DNA of 64,000 nt from Mesorhizobium_B sp035998495. GTDB lineage: Bacteria > Pseudomonadota > Alphaproteobacteria > Rhizobiales > Rhizobiaceae. A program made the translations under genes and the position numbers. The first letter of the stretch is position 1; each line of letters begins with the position of its first letter. The notes under the pieces were generated by a model that ran no database searches, was not told the DNA's origin, and saw nothing but the letters and a program-made list of their open reading frames with translations. Shown piece by piece: positions 44,220 through 52,468 of the stretch. The DNA lies in contig DASYHP010000030.1 in the NCBI GenBank assembly GCA_035998495.1, positions 100,566 through 164,565 of the forward strand, read 5' to 3'.

Positions 44220-45131
44220 TCAGGACGTGTCGAAACGCTCCAGCGCCTGAAGGGCCAAGGCGTGGGTGTCGCTCAGGATGTCGTGGACGGGGTGGACGGC
44301 CCTTCGGCTTCCGCTCAGGGGGCGCGCCGAGCCCGCCCTTCGACCGACGCCCGGCGGGCGGCCGGGCTTGAGCGGCCAAACGCGGCGCGCTTGGGCGGGG
44401 CGGGCGGCTTGCCCTTCCCGTGCGCCTGCGGCGTCGCGGTTCTCGTTTTGCGCGCCTGCGGCGTCGCGGTTCTCGTTTTGCGCGCCCGCCCCAGCCGCCG
44501 CCCGCGCCCGCCAGCGCGCGAAGCGCCTGGCCTCGCGGGGCAGGTCGTCGAGCGCGCGGCCGAGCGCCTGGAGCCGCAGGGCGAGGCGAAGGGCGTCGAT
44601 ATGATCGTCGGGCTCAAGCGCCCGAAAGCCCTTCGGCTGACGCTTGGGCGGCACGGGGAACGGCACGCTGACGTCCGGAACGCAGACCCGCGGCACGCCG
44701 TTCGCCGCCTTGCGCTTGGGCCCAAGCATTCGGGGCAGCGGGTCGAAAAGGGGCAGGGCGCACTTTTCCGCGCGCCGCGGCGGGCGAGCCGCTGAGGACC
44801 GCAGGTGCGGCGGCATCCAGATGCCGGTGACGGCGCCGGGGCGTCCGCCCTTCGACTGACGCTCAGGGGGCGGCTTGCGCGGGCGCTGACGCGGCGGCGC
44901 GAGCACCAGCCCACGCGCGGCCATGATGACCAGCCGCCGCGCGGCGGCTTCTGCAGGGCGAAGCAGGCGCAGCACGGCGCGGTGGAGATGGCGGGGGAGC
45001 GTGGGGCGGACCTCGGGCCTCCCGCCGGCCAGTCCGGCCATGGCGACAAGCGCTGACAGCACGCGCTTCAGCGCCTCGCGGTTCCGCTCGACGGCATAGG
45101 CCCAGTCCATCCCCGCCTCCACACGAATCAT
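44220..45131 (-). CDS. Arg/Pro-rich conserved hypothetical protein
   Basis: 303 residues. An N-terminal helical part contains MDWAYAVERNREALKRVL, then TLPRHLHRAVLRLLRPAEAA and LVIMAARGLVLAPPRQRPRK. A Pro/Arg/Lys-rich linker follows and a C-terminal EARRFARWRARAAAG stretch. Similar Arg/Pro-rich proteins of unknown function occur in Rhizobiales by my recollection. A perfect 30-bp tandem duplication gives two GAQNENRDAA units near residue 218. No catalytic motif. Confidence 0.6.
   Translation of the reverse strand: MIRVEAGMDWAYAVERNREALKRVLSALVAMAGLAGGRPEVRPTLPRHLHRAVLRLLRPAEAAARRLVIMAARGLVLAPPRQRPRKPPPERQSKGGRPGAVTGIWMPPHLRSSAARPPRRAEKCALPLFDPLPRMLGPKRKAANGVPRVCVPDVSVPFPVPPKRQPKGFRALEPDDHIDALRLALRLQALGRALDDLPREARRFARWRARAAAGAGAQNENRDAAGAQNENRDAAGAREGQAARPAQARRVWPLKPGRPPGVGRRAGSARPLSGSRRAVHPVHDILSDTHALALQALERFDTS
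44422..44481. repeat. Perfect 30-bp tandem duplication
   Basis: Two exact 30-bp copies (44422-44451 and 44452-44481) plus the first bases of a third. In the minus-strand gene they encode a duplicated 10-residue unit AQNENRDAAG, keeping the frame. Confidence 0.95.
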
Positions 45132-45255
45132 GGCGGCAGGATTATCGAGCGGCCTAGAGGGGGGTGGATCGAATAATTCCTCGCACGCCGCCCGGCAGAG
45201 ATCCGCTCCTCCCTTCCTCCTCCTCGGTTGTGAAGGCTGTTATGGATCACAGGCC

Positions 45256-45444
45256 ATGCTGGCCTATCTGGCCGCGATCGAAAGCGTCGAGGAGCTGAAG
45301 ATTCTGCCGAACGATGGCGCGCATGCGGTGACGGGCGAGCGGGCGGGTGCCTGGTCGGGCACGGTGACAAAGAACTGGCGCATGACGTTCCGCATCAACG
45401 CCGCGCTCGCGATCGAGGACATGGACGGGGAGGACTATCACTGA
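45256..45444 (+). pseudogene. HigB-like toxin, N-terminally truncated
   Basis: The 62 codons from ATG 45256 encode the C-terminal two-thirds of a RelE/HigB-type mRNA interferase: MLAYLAAIESVEELKILP, TGERAGAWSGTVTKNWRMTF and DGEDYH at the end. HigB toxins are about 92 residues, so about 30 N-terminal residues are missing. The upstream frame stays open to an ATG at 45130, but that translation is Ser/Arg/Gly-rich with no family match. The stop overlaps the antitoxin ATG (TGATG), the usual HigBA arrangement. Either a decayed toxin or an unusual short form. Confidence 0.55.
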
Positions 45445-45746
45445 TGCCCATCAAGCTTCACCCGAGCTTCAATGTGCATCCCGGCGAATGGCTCAGGTCC
45501 GAGATCGTCGCGCCCCATGGGTTTTCCGTGACCGTCGCCGCGGAAAAGCTCGGCGTGACACGCCAGGCCATGAGCAACCTCTTGAACGGCCATGCCGGCC
45601 TCTCGGCCGAGATGGCGATCCGTTTCGAGAAAGCCTTCGTCCTTTCCGCCGACACGCTTCTGCGGATGCAGGCCGCGCATGACTTGGCGCAGGCGCGGGC
45701 GCGCGAGGCGGCGATCAGAGTGGAGCGGGTGGTGGACGCCGCCTGA
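45444..45746 (+). CDS. higA: HigA-type HTH antitoxin
   Basis: 100-residue XRE-family antitoxin: MPIKLHPSFNVHPGEWLRSE, then the HTH VTVAAEKLGVTRQAMSNLLN (residues about 30-50) and GLSAEMAIRFEKAFVLSADT. Order toxin-antitoxin and one-base overlap are typical of HigBA. It would bind the toxin and autorepress. Its toxin partner looks truncated. Confidence 0.85.
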   Translation: MPIKLHPSFNVHPGEWLRSEIVAPHGFSVTVAAEKLGVTRQAMSNLLNGHAGLSAEMAIRFEKAFVLSADTLLRMQAAHDLAQARAREAAIRVERVVDAA

Positions 45747-45763
45747 CGGGATCGCCGGCCGGG

Positions 45764-46057
45764 TCACGCCGCGTCGGAGCGGCGCAGTTCGCCGGCCGCC
45801 AGCATTTCCTGGTGGAGGCAAGTGGGGTCGACGTCGAAGCCGTTCGGCCAAGCCGGCGCGCCGTCGTCCACGAAGACGCGCGCGAAATAACTGGGGTCGC
45901 GCAGTGGCTCCAGCATCGGTCCCGGTTCGGCAAGCATTGCCGAGAAGTCGTGGACGCCTTCGCTGCCGTCGGAAAACTGCACATGCAGCCGGAACGCCTC
46001 GACCGGGCGCAGCGTCAGGACGTTCACGAACTCAAAAGCCAGGCGGGTGTCCGTCAT
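45764..46057 (-). CDS. DUF2442-family protein (putative TA partner)
   Basis: 97-residue DUF2442 protein: VEAFRLHVQFSDGSEGVHDF, LRDPSYFARVFVDDGAPAW and PNGFDVDPTCLHQEM are the family landmarks. Its start overlaps the DUF4160 stop by four bases. DUF4160-DUF2442 pairs are repeatedly found together and are proposed toxin-antitoxin modules; the biochemical role is not settled. Confidence 0.85.
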   Translation of the reverse strand: MTDTRLAFEFVNVLTLRPVEAFRLHVQFSDGSEGVHDFSAMLAEPGPMLEPLRDPSYFARVFVDDGAPAWPNGFDVDPTCLHQEMLAAGELRRSDAA

Positions 46058-46320
46058 TCCTGATCAGCTCCCTGGATGCGTTCGAGCGGCGCCTTCATCC
46101 GAGCGCGCTCCCAGTTCTCCAGCAGTTCCGCCTCGTGCCGGCCCGCCCACTCCCGCACCACCCTCAACGCCCCGGCCGGCAAGAAGCCGTGCAGCAGCGC
46201 GCCGGAACCGATGGCGACAATCGCCCGATGCGAACCATAGGCGACGTGGTAGTGCGGCGGCGGATGGTCATTGTAAAACATCCGCACGGAAATGCCAAAG
46301 AAGGTGGAGATCGTCGGCAT
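46054..46320 (-). CDS. DUF4160-family protein (putative TA partner)
   Basis: 88-residue DUF4160 protein: MPTISTFFGISVRMFYNDHP and PPHYHVAYGSHRAIVAIGSG (His-rich core), then LRVVREWAGRHEAELLENWE. Complete length for the family. It overlaps the DUF2442 gene and sits between a HigBA-like module and a decayed DUF2442 copy. Confidence 0.88.
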   Translation of the reverse strand: MPTISTFFGISVRMFYNDHPPPHYHVAYGSHRAIVAIGSGALLHGFLPAGALRVVREWAGRHEAELLENWERARMKAPLERIQGADQE

Positions 46321-46338
46321 CAGAGGTCGCTCAGGACA

Positions 46339-46512
46339 CTATCGGAATGCAGCGGCCATGGGCGGCGTGAGGGCAACGAGGACCGCAACGGCTTCACGCG
46401 AGCTTGGCTCCGGCACCATGGAGGAAAAGTCATGCTCGCCAAAAGAGTCGTCCGAGAAGCGGACGGCCAGCCGGTGCGCGCCCCTGCGCTCGATTTCGAC
46501 AGCCTTGATCAT
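46339..46512 (-). pseudogene. Decayed DUF2442 copy
   Basis: From ATG 46512, MIKAVEIERRGAHRLAVRFS and DDSFGEHDFSSM match the first half of DUF2442. After that the reading frame leaves the family; a shifted frame reads GAKLA, like the GAPAWPNGFD region, then stops. An internal deletion plus frameshift would explain this. It is 18 bp upstream of the intact DUF4160 gene, so the patch once held a duplicated module. Confidence 0.55.
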
Positions 46513-46651
46513 TGTCCAGCCCTGCAATCCGCTCCAGCGGCTCTTTGTCTTCGGCGCATGTCAACGCAAGCACGCGGAGCGGTTAGGATATGCGGCTCAA
46601 GCGCGAGAACATGAAGCGCGCCCCAAGCTGCGCTTCCCTGCCCGCATACCC

Positions 46652-48094
46652 TCATTTCGGGCCATTGGCGGGGAACGTCAGCCCCACCTGAGTCCCCGGC
46701 GGCCCTCGCCATTCGATCGTGCCGCCAAGCTGCTGAGCCAGTGCCCGCATCAGCTTGGTGCCCGTGCCCGAGCCGCGCTGCTCTGCGCTCATGCCCACCC
46801 CGTCGTCTGCGACCTCAACGTGGAACTGGTCGCCCTCGCGTTCGAATCGCACGAGAACATTGCCTGCCCGATCGTCGGGAAAGGCGTATTTCAGCGCATT
46901 CGTCAGCGCCTCGTTGATCAGCAGACCCACAGACACCGCGCGCCCAAGATCAATGGCTTCTTGCGCCACCTGCACGCGGAGCGCGATGGGCCTGAGATGG
47001 ATCAAGGTGGGCTTAAGGTCTGCGCACAAACCCTCGACGAAGTCGCGCGCGCCGACCGATGCTTCGCCGCCAGGCTTGAGCTCCAGACGGTCGTAAACGC
47101 GCGAAAGCACGGAAAGCCGCGTGATGGTGGTGTCGATCGCCTCCCGCGCGCCCGCGTCGGAGATGCGCCGCCTGCTCGTGGACAGCGTCGCCATGACGGA
47201 TTGCAGGTGGTTCTTGACCCGATGGTTGATATCGTAGAGCAGCAGGTCCTTCTGCTGATTGGCCGAGCGAACCTCGTCTTCGGCGCGCTTGCGCTCGTCG
47301 ATGTTGCGCGAGATCCCGATGAGGCCCACCGTGCTGCCGTCGGGCCCATACCAGGGCGCCTTGGTGGACAGGAACCAACGCGGTCCATCGCCGGCAACGT
47401 TGATGAGTTCTTCAACCATGAAGGGTGAACGGGTCTCCATCACCACCCGGTCCACGCTCTCTATCTTCTCGGCCTGCTCTTCAGGGAGGAAGTCCCTGTC
47501 GCGCTTGCCCAGAAGCACGTCCTTGGGCACGCCCATGATCTGCGCGAGCACGGAATTCACCCGAACGAACCTGCCGTCCCGATCCTTGACGAAGATCGGA
47601 TCGGGTGTGCCCTCGATCACGATCTCCAGAACGTTCAAGCTGTCGGTGAGCCGCCTCCGGCTTTGCCCCAACTGATCCACAGTTTCGGCGAGTTCCTCCA
47701 CCGTCAGCCGCAGCGCCTCGATGATGGCGGCCGTCAGCAGGCCGACGAAAGTGAAGATGATCACCGAGAGGGCCGATCCGATATCGGAAAGGACGAAGGA
47801 GGTTCGAGGTTCGACAAAGAAGTAGAGCGCGAGCGCCGCCGACACGAAGGTGGCGAGAAAGCCCGAGCCGCGGTCGAACACGAATGAGGCGAAGACGATG
47901 CCCGGCAGGAAGACGAGATAAGGATAGGGATAGATGCCGCCCAGCGCATAGCGCGCGGAAAAGCAGATCAGAACGATGAGGAGGGTGAGCCCGTAGCGCA
48001 CCCACAGCGGCATGCTGCGCAGCGGCTTGGCCCGCTGCAAAAACCGGATGAACAGCTCGGTCGTGGTTTCACGAGCCACCGTTGGCTCGCTCAA
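46652..48094 (-). CDS. Membrane sensor histidine kinase (DUF4118, PAS, HisKA_2)
   Basis: 480 residues. The N-terminal DUF4118 region has about four transmembrane helices (about residues 30-125: YGLTLLIVLICFSARYALGG and following). A PAS domain at about 150-270 includes VIEGTPDPIFVKDRDGRFVR. The HisKA_2 phospho-acceptor is YDINHRVKNHLQSVMATLS near 290. The HATPase has LLINEALTNALKYAFPDD, then VADDGVGM and GTGTKLMRALA. The reading frame begins with TTG at 48094, overlapping the response regulator by 26 bp; a GTG at 48079 is an alternative. Phosphotransfer to the adjacent regulator is likely. Confidence 0.88.
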   Translation of the reverse strand: MSEPTVARETTTELFIRFLQRAKPLRSMPLWVRYGLTLLIVLICFSARYALGGIYPYPYLVFLPGIVFASFVFDRGSGFLATFVSAALALYFFVEPRTSFVLSDIGSALSVIIFTFVGLLTAAIIEALRLTVEELAETVDQLGQSRRRLTDSLNVLEIVIEGTPDPIFVKDRDGRFVRVNSVLAQIMGVPKDVLLGKRDRDFLPEEQAEKIESVDRVVMETRSPFMVEELINVAGDGPRWFLSTKAPWYGPDGSTVGLIGISRNIDERKRAEDEVRSANQQKDLLLYDINHRVKNHLQSVMATLSTSRRRISDAGAREAIDTTITRLSVLSRVYDRLELKPGGEASVGARDFVEGLCADLKPTLIHLRPIALRVQVAQEAIDLGRAVSVGLLINEALTNALKYAFPDDRAGNVLVRFEREGDQFHVEVADDGVGMSAEQRGSGTGTKLMRALAQQLGGTIEWRGPPGTQVGLTFPANGPK

Positions 48095-48500
48095 GCGGAG
48101 CGCGGGCTAGCGCCACAGGCCGACTGCGAGCATGGGTGACCGCCCGTGCGGCTTCTCGCATCTGCGCCATGAGCGCAGCATCGGAATACGGCTTTCGTAC
48201 CACAGCGATAACGTGGCCGCCGACCTTCACGTCCTCGGGATTGGCGGTTGCGATCACCACCATTACGCCGAAGCGGACGGCGAGGCGTTCGGCCACGGCC
48301 AAGCCGGTGCGACCGTCGACCAAGTTGACGTCGACCACCGCCAGATCGGGCGGGGTCTGCTCGGCCAGCGCCATAGCTTGGGCCGAGGAGGCCGCCACGC
48401 CGGTCACCTCCCAGCCGAGTTCTTCCATCAGTTGTTCGAGATTGAGCGCGATCAACGCTTCATCTTCGACCAACAAGACGCGCAGGGATTCTTTGTTCAT
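48069..48500 (-). CDS. Single-domain response regulator
   Basis: 143-residue receiver-only protein: acidic pocket VLLVEDEALIALNLEQLMEE, phospho-acceptor Asp in LAVVDVNLVDGRTGLAV near residue 55, and switch region VIATANPEDVKV with Lys in VVRKPYSD. No DNA-binding output domain. Start MNKESLRVLL at 48500. The kinase gene follows and overlaps. Pairing a receiver-only protein with an HWE/HisKA_2-type kinase is common in general-stress or phosphorelay circuits. Confidence 0.88.
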   Translation of the reverse strand: MNKESLRVLLVEDEALIALNLEQLMEELGWEVTGVAASSAQAMALAEQTPPDLAVVDVNLVDGRTGLAVAERLAVRFGVMVVIATANPEDVKVGGHVIAVVRKPYSDAALMAQMREAARAVTHARSRPVALARAPLERANGGS

Positions 48501-48543
48501 GGCCTTTTGGAAGTTAACGCCATGTTGAATGGCGCACAATGCC

Positions 48544-48564
48544 TGCGTCGGCGGCGCCGACGCA
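48544..48564. repeat. Short perfect palindrome upstream of the response regulator
   Basis: TGCGTCGGC (48544-48552) and its complement (48556-48564) around GGC, 44 bp upstream of the regulator start. Possible operator; no protein assigned. Confidence 0.5.
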
Positions 48565-48603
48565 AATGCCTGTACGGCGAGAAGGTCGTCCCTACGCGCT
48601 CAC

Positions 48604-48628
48604 AACCCTGAATGCGAGGCGATGTTCC
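48604..48628 (-). promoter_or_regulatory. EcfG-like promoter upstream of the two-component pair
   Basis: Minus strand GGAAC (48628-48624), 16-nt spacer, GGTT (48607-48604): one mismatch from consensus. It is about 105 bp upstream of the response-regulator start. Confidence 0.25.
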
Positions 48629-48759
48629 AGCGAGAACGCCCGCTCCCGGCCCAACCAAGTCAAGCCGATCGGCCCGAGTAACGTCTGCTTTCAAGCAGCA
48701 GCAGGAGTATCAGCTTACTGAGCCGAAATGGGTGCAGACTCGTCCTCCTCGAAAAGCAC

Positions 48760-50613
48760 TCAATGGTTATCCCGCGGCAGCCCCTTCGTATGCGCGATGT
48801 CCTGGTACTTCACGGCGTTCTGCAGCACCGCGCCTGAGGCGAGTTGGTCCACGAAGCTGCGCTGGATTTCCTGCCAGGGGGTCTGGTGGGGCGGGTAGCG
48901 GTAGCCGCCGGCTGAGCGGAGGTCTTCGCGGCGCTGCTGGAGCTCGTCTTCGGAAATCAGCATGTCGGCCGTGCCTTTGCGCAGGTCGATGCGGACGCGG
49001 TCGCCCGTCCGTAGCAAGGCCAGGCCGCCGCCGGCGGCGGCTTCGGGGGAGGCGTTGAGGATGGAAGGGCTGCCGGACGTGCCGGACTGGCGGCCGTCGC
49101 CGATGCAGGGCAGCGTGTGGATGCCGCGCTTGATGAGGGCGGCGGGAGGCTGCATGTTCACGACCTCGGCCGCACCCGGATAGCCCACGGGGCCGGCCCC
49201 GCGCATGAAGAGGATGCAGTGCTCGTCGATCTCGAGCGAGGGGTCGTCGAGGCGGTCGTGATAGTCCTCCGGGCCGTCGAACACGACCGCCCTGCCCTCG
49301 AAGGCCTCGGGATCGTCGGGATTGGAGAGATAGCGCAGGCGGAACTCGTCCGAGATCACGGAGGTCTTCATGATCGCGGAATCGAACAGATTGCCCCTGA
49401 GATTGATGAAGCCCGCCTCGCGCTTCATCGGGTTCCCGACCGTGCGGATGACCTCGGTGTCGAGGTTCTCGACGTTTTGGCAGTTCTCGCCGATGGACTT
49501 GCCGTTGACGGTGAGTGCGTCGGGGTGGGGCAGAAGGCCCTCCTTCATGAGCTCGGAAACGACCGCCGGCACGCCGCCGGCATGGTGGTAATCCTCGCCC
49601 AGATATTTTCCGGCGGGCTGGAGGTTCACGAGAAGCGGGATCGCGTGGCCGACCGTTTGCCAGTCGTCGTTGTCGAGCGCGACGCCCAAGTGGCGGGCGA
49701 TGGCGTTCAGGTGGATCGGCGCATTGGTGGAGCCGCCGATGGCGGAGTTCACCACGATGGCGTTCTCGAAAGCCTCGCGCGTCATGATCTTGGAGGGGCG
49801 CAGGTCCTCGTGGACCATCTCGACGATGCGTTGGCCGGTTTTGTAGGCGATCTGGCCGCGCTCGCGATAGGGCGCGGGGATGGCCGCCGAGCCCGGAAGC
49901 TGCATGCCCAGCGCCTCGGCGAGGGAGTTCATGGTGGTGGCCGTGCCCATGGTGTTGCAGTAGCCGACCGAAGGCGCGGAGGAGGACACGAGCTCCATGA
50001 AGCCGTCATAGTCGATCTCGCCGGCGGCGAGCATTTCGCGGGCCTTCCACACGATGGTGCCCGAGCCCGTGCGCTCGCCCTTGTGCCAGCCGTTCAGCAT
50101 GGGGCCGACGCTAAGCGCGATGGCGGGGATGTTGACGGTGCTTGCCGCCATCAGAAGCGCCGGCGTGGTCTTGTCGCAGCCGATCAGGAGCACCACGCCG
50201 TCGAGCGGGTAGCCGTAAAGCACCTCGACGAGCGCGAGATAAGTGAGGTTGCGGTCGAGCCCGGCGGTGGGGCGCTTGCCCGTTTCCTGGATGGGGTGGC
50301 AGGGGAACTCCATGGCGATGCCGCCGGCCGCCGCGATGCCGTCGCGCACGCGCTTGGCGAGCTCGATGTGGTGGCGGTTGCAGGGGCTGAGGTCGGAGCC
50401 GGTCTGGGCGATGCCGATGATCGGCTTGCCCCCCTGCAGCTCGCCGCGGGTGAGGCCGTAATTCAGGTAGCGCTCGAGATAAAGCGCGGTCATGCCGGGG
50501 TTGCCGGGATTGTCGAACCACTCCTGCGAGCGGAACTTCTTGCCCTGCCGTTCCGCCGCGCCCAGCGCGTGGATGTCCGCTTCGCCGTTCCCTTTGCCGT
50601 TGCCGCTGGCCAT
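48760..50613 (-). CDS. IlvD/Edd-family sugar-acid dehydratase
   Basis: 617-residue iron-sulfur dehydratase of the IlvD/Edd family, closer to pentonate (arabonate/xylonate) dehydratases than to housekeeping IlvD. Cluster cysteines are in GSDLSPCNRHHIEL, LIGCDKTTPALLMAA and APSVGYCNTMGTATTMN. The Mg/substrate region is GGSTNAPIHLNAIA, and the C-terminal segment is CIGDGRQSGTSGSPSILNA. ATG at 50613 has GGAGAAGACCC. It is divergent from the CoxG-like gene. It would convert a sugar acid to its 2-keto-3-deoxy product; which acid is not decided. Confidence 0.85.
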   Translation of the reverse strand: MASGNGKGNGEADIHALGAAERQGKKFRSQEWFDNPGNPGMTALYLERYLNYGLTRGELQGGKPIIGIAQTGSDLSPCNRHHIELAKRVRDGIAAAGGIAMEFPCHPIQETGKRPTAGLDRNLTYLALVEVLYGYPLDGVVLLIGCDKTTPALLMAASTVNIPAIALSVGPMLNGWHKGERTGSGTIVWKAREMLAAGEIDYDGFMELVSSSAPSVGYCNTMGTATTMNSLAEALGMQLPGSAAIPAPYRERGQIAYKTGQRIVEMVHEDLRPSKIMTREAFENAIVVNSAIGGSTNAPIHLNAIARHLGVALDNDDWQTVGHAIPLLVNLQPAGKYLGEDYHHAGGVPAVVSELMKEGLLPHPDALTVNGKSIGENCQNVENLDTEVIRTVGNPMKREAGFINLRGNLFDSAIMKTSVISDEFRLRYLSNPDDPEAFEGRAVVFDGPEDYHDRLDDPSLEIDEHCILFMRGAGPVGYPGAAEVVNMQPPAALIKRGIHTLPCIGDGRQSGTSGSPSILNASPEAAAGGGLALLRTGDRVRIDLRKGTADMLISEDELQQRREDLRSAGGYRYPPHQTPWQEIQRSFVDQLASGAVLQNAVKYQDIAHTKGLPRDNH

Positions 50614-50764
50614 GGGTCTTCTCCGGGGATTTCCTGCTTTGCCCCATCCCTATGCGCCCGCGAATGTGGCGGCAAGGGGCGCTTTGCCCCGGAGGTCGCA
50701 TGGACAGGCGCTCGGGCCTCGGCTAGGCCTGGGACGGTGGTTTTCCGGGTGGGGATTGTGGGCC

Positions 50765-51265
50765 ATGGCGCTGGTGATCGAGGGCGAGGAGCGCATCACG
50801 GCGCCCGTGCGGACCGTGTGGGAAGCGCTCAACGACGCGAGCGTGCTGAAGGCCTGCATCCCCGGCTGCCAATCCCTCGAAAAGCGCTCCGACACCGAGC
50901 TCGACGGCGTGGTGGTGCTGAAGATCGGGCCGATCAAGGCGACGTTTTCGGGCGCGGTCACGCTTCTCAACCTGAACCCGCCGCACAGCTACACGATCCA
51001 TGGCGAGGGCAAGGGCGGCATCGCGGGCTTCGCCAAGGGGGGCGCCGACGTGACGCTTGCCGAGGACGGGCCGGAGGCGACCGTGCTCCGCTACCAGGCC
51101 AGGGCGGATGTGGGCGGCAAGATCGCGCAGCTCGGCTCGCGGCTGATCGACTCGACCTCGAAAAAGCTCGCGGGGCAGTTCTTCTCCAGCTTCAACGCCC
51201 GTGTGAGCGGCGGCGCGGCGGCTCAGGCCTTGGACGACGCCGAGCGGGCGGCGCCGGGGGGCTGA
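50765..51265 (+). CDS. CoxG/SRPBCC-family protein
   Basis: 166-residue carbon monoxide dehydrogenase subunit G (CoxG)-like protein of the START/SRPBCC fold. MALVIEGEERITAPVRTVWE, then ALNDASVLKACIPGCQSLEK and LKIGPIKATFSGAVTLLNLN. A hydrophobic GKIAQLGSRLIDSTSKKLAG helix closes the fold. No CO dehydrogenase subunits are nearby, so the CO link is nominal. The 3' end overlaps a small convergent gene by 43 bp. Confidence 0.88.
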   Translation: MALVIEGEERITAPVRTVWEALNDASVLKACIPGCQSLEKRSDTELDGVVVLKIGPIKATFSGAVTLLNLNPPHSYTIHGEGKGGIAGFAKGGADVTLAEDGPEATVLRYQARADVGGKIAQLGSRLIDSTSKKLAGQFFSSFNARVSGGAAAQALDDAERAAPGG

Positions 51266-51420
51266 TCGGCGGCCTCGCGCAGGATCTCGATGGCCGAGGC
51301 GAGGCGCGCGTCCTCGCGAGGGGACATGGGCTTTTGGCCGCGCTGAAGATGGAACAGGACCCGGCGAAGCTTCGCGACCGAGACCTCCACGACGGGCCTT
51401 TCCGGCAGATGTTCGTTCAT
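51223..51420 (-). CDS. Small hypothetical protein
   Basis: 65 residues from ATG 51420 (MNEHLPERPVVEVSVAKLRR, then VLFHLQRGQKPMSPREDARL). Helical, basic N-terminal half. It overlaps the 3' end of the CoxG-like gene in the opposite direction. No domain recognised; the longer upstream frame reads through palindromic spacer and is not credible. Confidence 0.4.
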   Translation of the reverse strand: MNEHLPERPVVEVSVAKLRRVLFHLQRGQKPMSPREDARLASAIEILREAADQPPGAARSASSKA

Positions 51421-51489
51421 GACGCGTGCATCCTCATGCGGAGGCGGCCCCAGCCGCCTTTTCCCACCAGTCGACACGATGAAGCCGCG

Positions 51490-51526
51490 GCAGGCCTGCC
51501 GGAGCGTCCGGCCCCGGCAGGCCTGC
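51490..51526. repeat. Repeated palindrome GCAGGCCTGC
   Basis: Two exact copies of the 10-bp palindrome (51490-51499 and 51517-51526) with GC-rich spacer. It lies between the small hypothetical gene and the 3' end of the glycine-repeat gene and can fold as a strong hairpin. Confidence 0.6.
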
Positions 51527-51583
51527 CCGCTTCGCGGGATCAGCGGACGCTCATGCAAAGCGCCACGAGATCGGGATCGTAGC

Positions 51584-52291
51584 TCATCGAATTGGCGATG
51601 ATGTCCTGGCAACGGCGCTCATGCGCAGGCTGTCGAGGCCCTGGACGCTGACCTCGTCGCCGGTGGCGGACATGGCGCCCGTCGTGGCGGAAGCCGCCGC
51701 GCCGCCGATGCCGGCGGTCTCGCTGGGATCGACGCCGGCGCCGATGCCGGACCCGCCGCCGCCGATGCCGGCCCCAAGACCCGCGCCGCCAGCACCGCCG
51801 CCCACGCTGGCGCCGACATTGGCATTCGCCCCACCGCCGCCGCCGCCAATGCTGGCGCCAATTCCTGCGATCACGCCACCCCCACCGCCGATGCTGGCGC
51901 CGACATCGGCACCCGCCCCATCAGCGGCGCCGCCAATGCTGGCGCTGACATCGGCATCCGCGCCACCGCCGCCGATGCTGGCATCGACATCCGCGCTTGC
52001 GCCGCCATTGCCGCCGCCGATGCTCGCGCTCACATCCGCACTCGTCCCACCGCCGCCGCCAATGCTGACGCCGGCGTCCGCGTTCGCGCCGCCCCCGCCG
52101 CCGATGCTCGCGCTGGCATCGGCATCCGCCCCGCCGCCACCCAAGCCGATGCTTGCGTCGGCGTTCACGCCGCCGCCGCCGCCGATGCTGACATCCGCAC
52201 CAACCGTCTGAGCTTGGGCCGTCCCGCCCAGGCATATCAGGATGGCGGCCGTCGCCGCGCCTGCGGCCAATCTGCTCGTCAATCCGTTCAT
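51584..52291 (-). CDS. Secreted glycine-repeat protein, probably frameshifted near its C-terminus
   Basis: 235 residues as read. Signal peptide is LAAGAATAAILICLGGTAQA (cleavage near residue 28). Residues 30-190 are about eleven imperfect repeats of 12-15 residues around SIGGGGG-X-ADASA. The last 15 residues (SAVARTSSPIR) look wrong. One base shift from about 51622 gives RRCQDIIANSMSYDPDLVAL then CMSVR and a stop at 51540, a Cys-containing tail like those of other rhizobial secreted proteins I recall. So the true 3' end is probably 51540. Function unknown; a surface or outer-membrane structural role is inferred. Confidence 0.7.
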   Translation of the reverse strand: MNGLTSRLAAGAATAAILICLGGTAQAQTVGADVSIGGGGGVNADASIGLGGGGADADASASIGGGGGANADAGVSIGGGGGTSADVSASIGGGNGGASADVDASIGGGGADADVSASIGGAADGAGADVGASIGGGGGVIAGIGASIGGGGGGANANVGASVGGGAGGAGLGAGIGGGGSGIGAGVDPSETAGIGGAAASATTGAMSATGDEVSVQGLDSLRMSAVARTSSPIR

Positions 52292-52468
52292 GACACGCTC
52301 CTCGCTATCGTTCCCGGCGGCACATGCGCGCCGAGGTCCGAATCGAACGCGAGGAAGGGCTCCGCGGGTGCAGACGTCTTCCGTGCGGGGTTAGCGCGAG
52401 GCGAACACGAAGATTCTGATTTTCATAGGTGTTTTCCGATGCCGGGGCTGGCCGGGCCGGGTCGAGCC

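Noticed and set aside
49117..51582. 821-codon plus-strand frame over the dehydratase gene
   Set aside because: Shadow of the IlvD/Edd gene, which has all cluster cysteines on the other strand.
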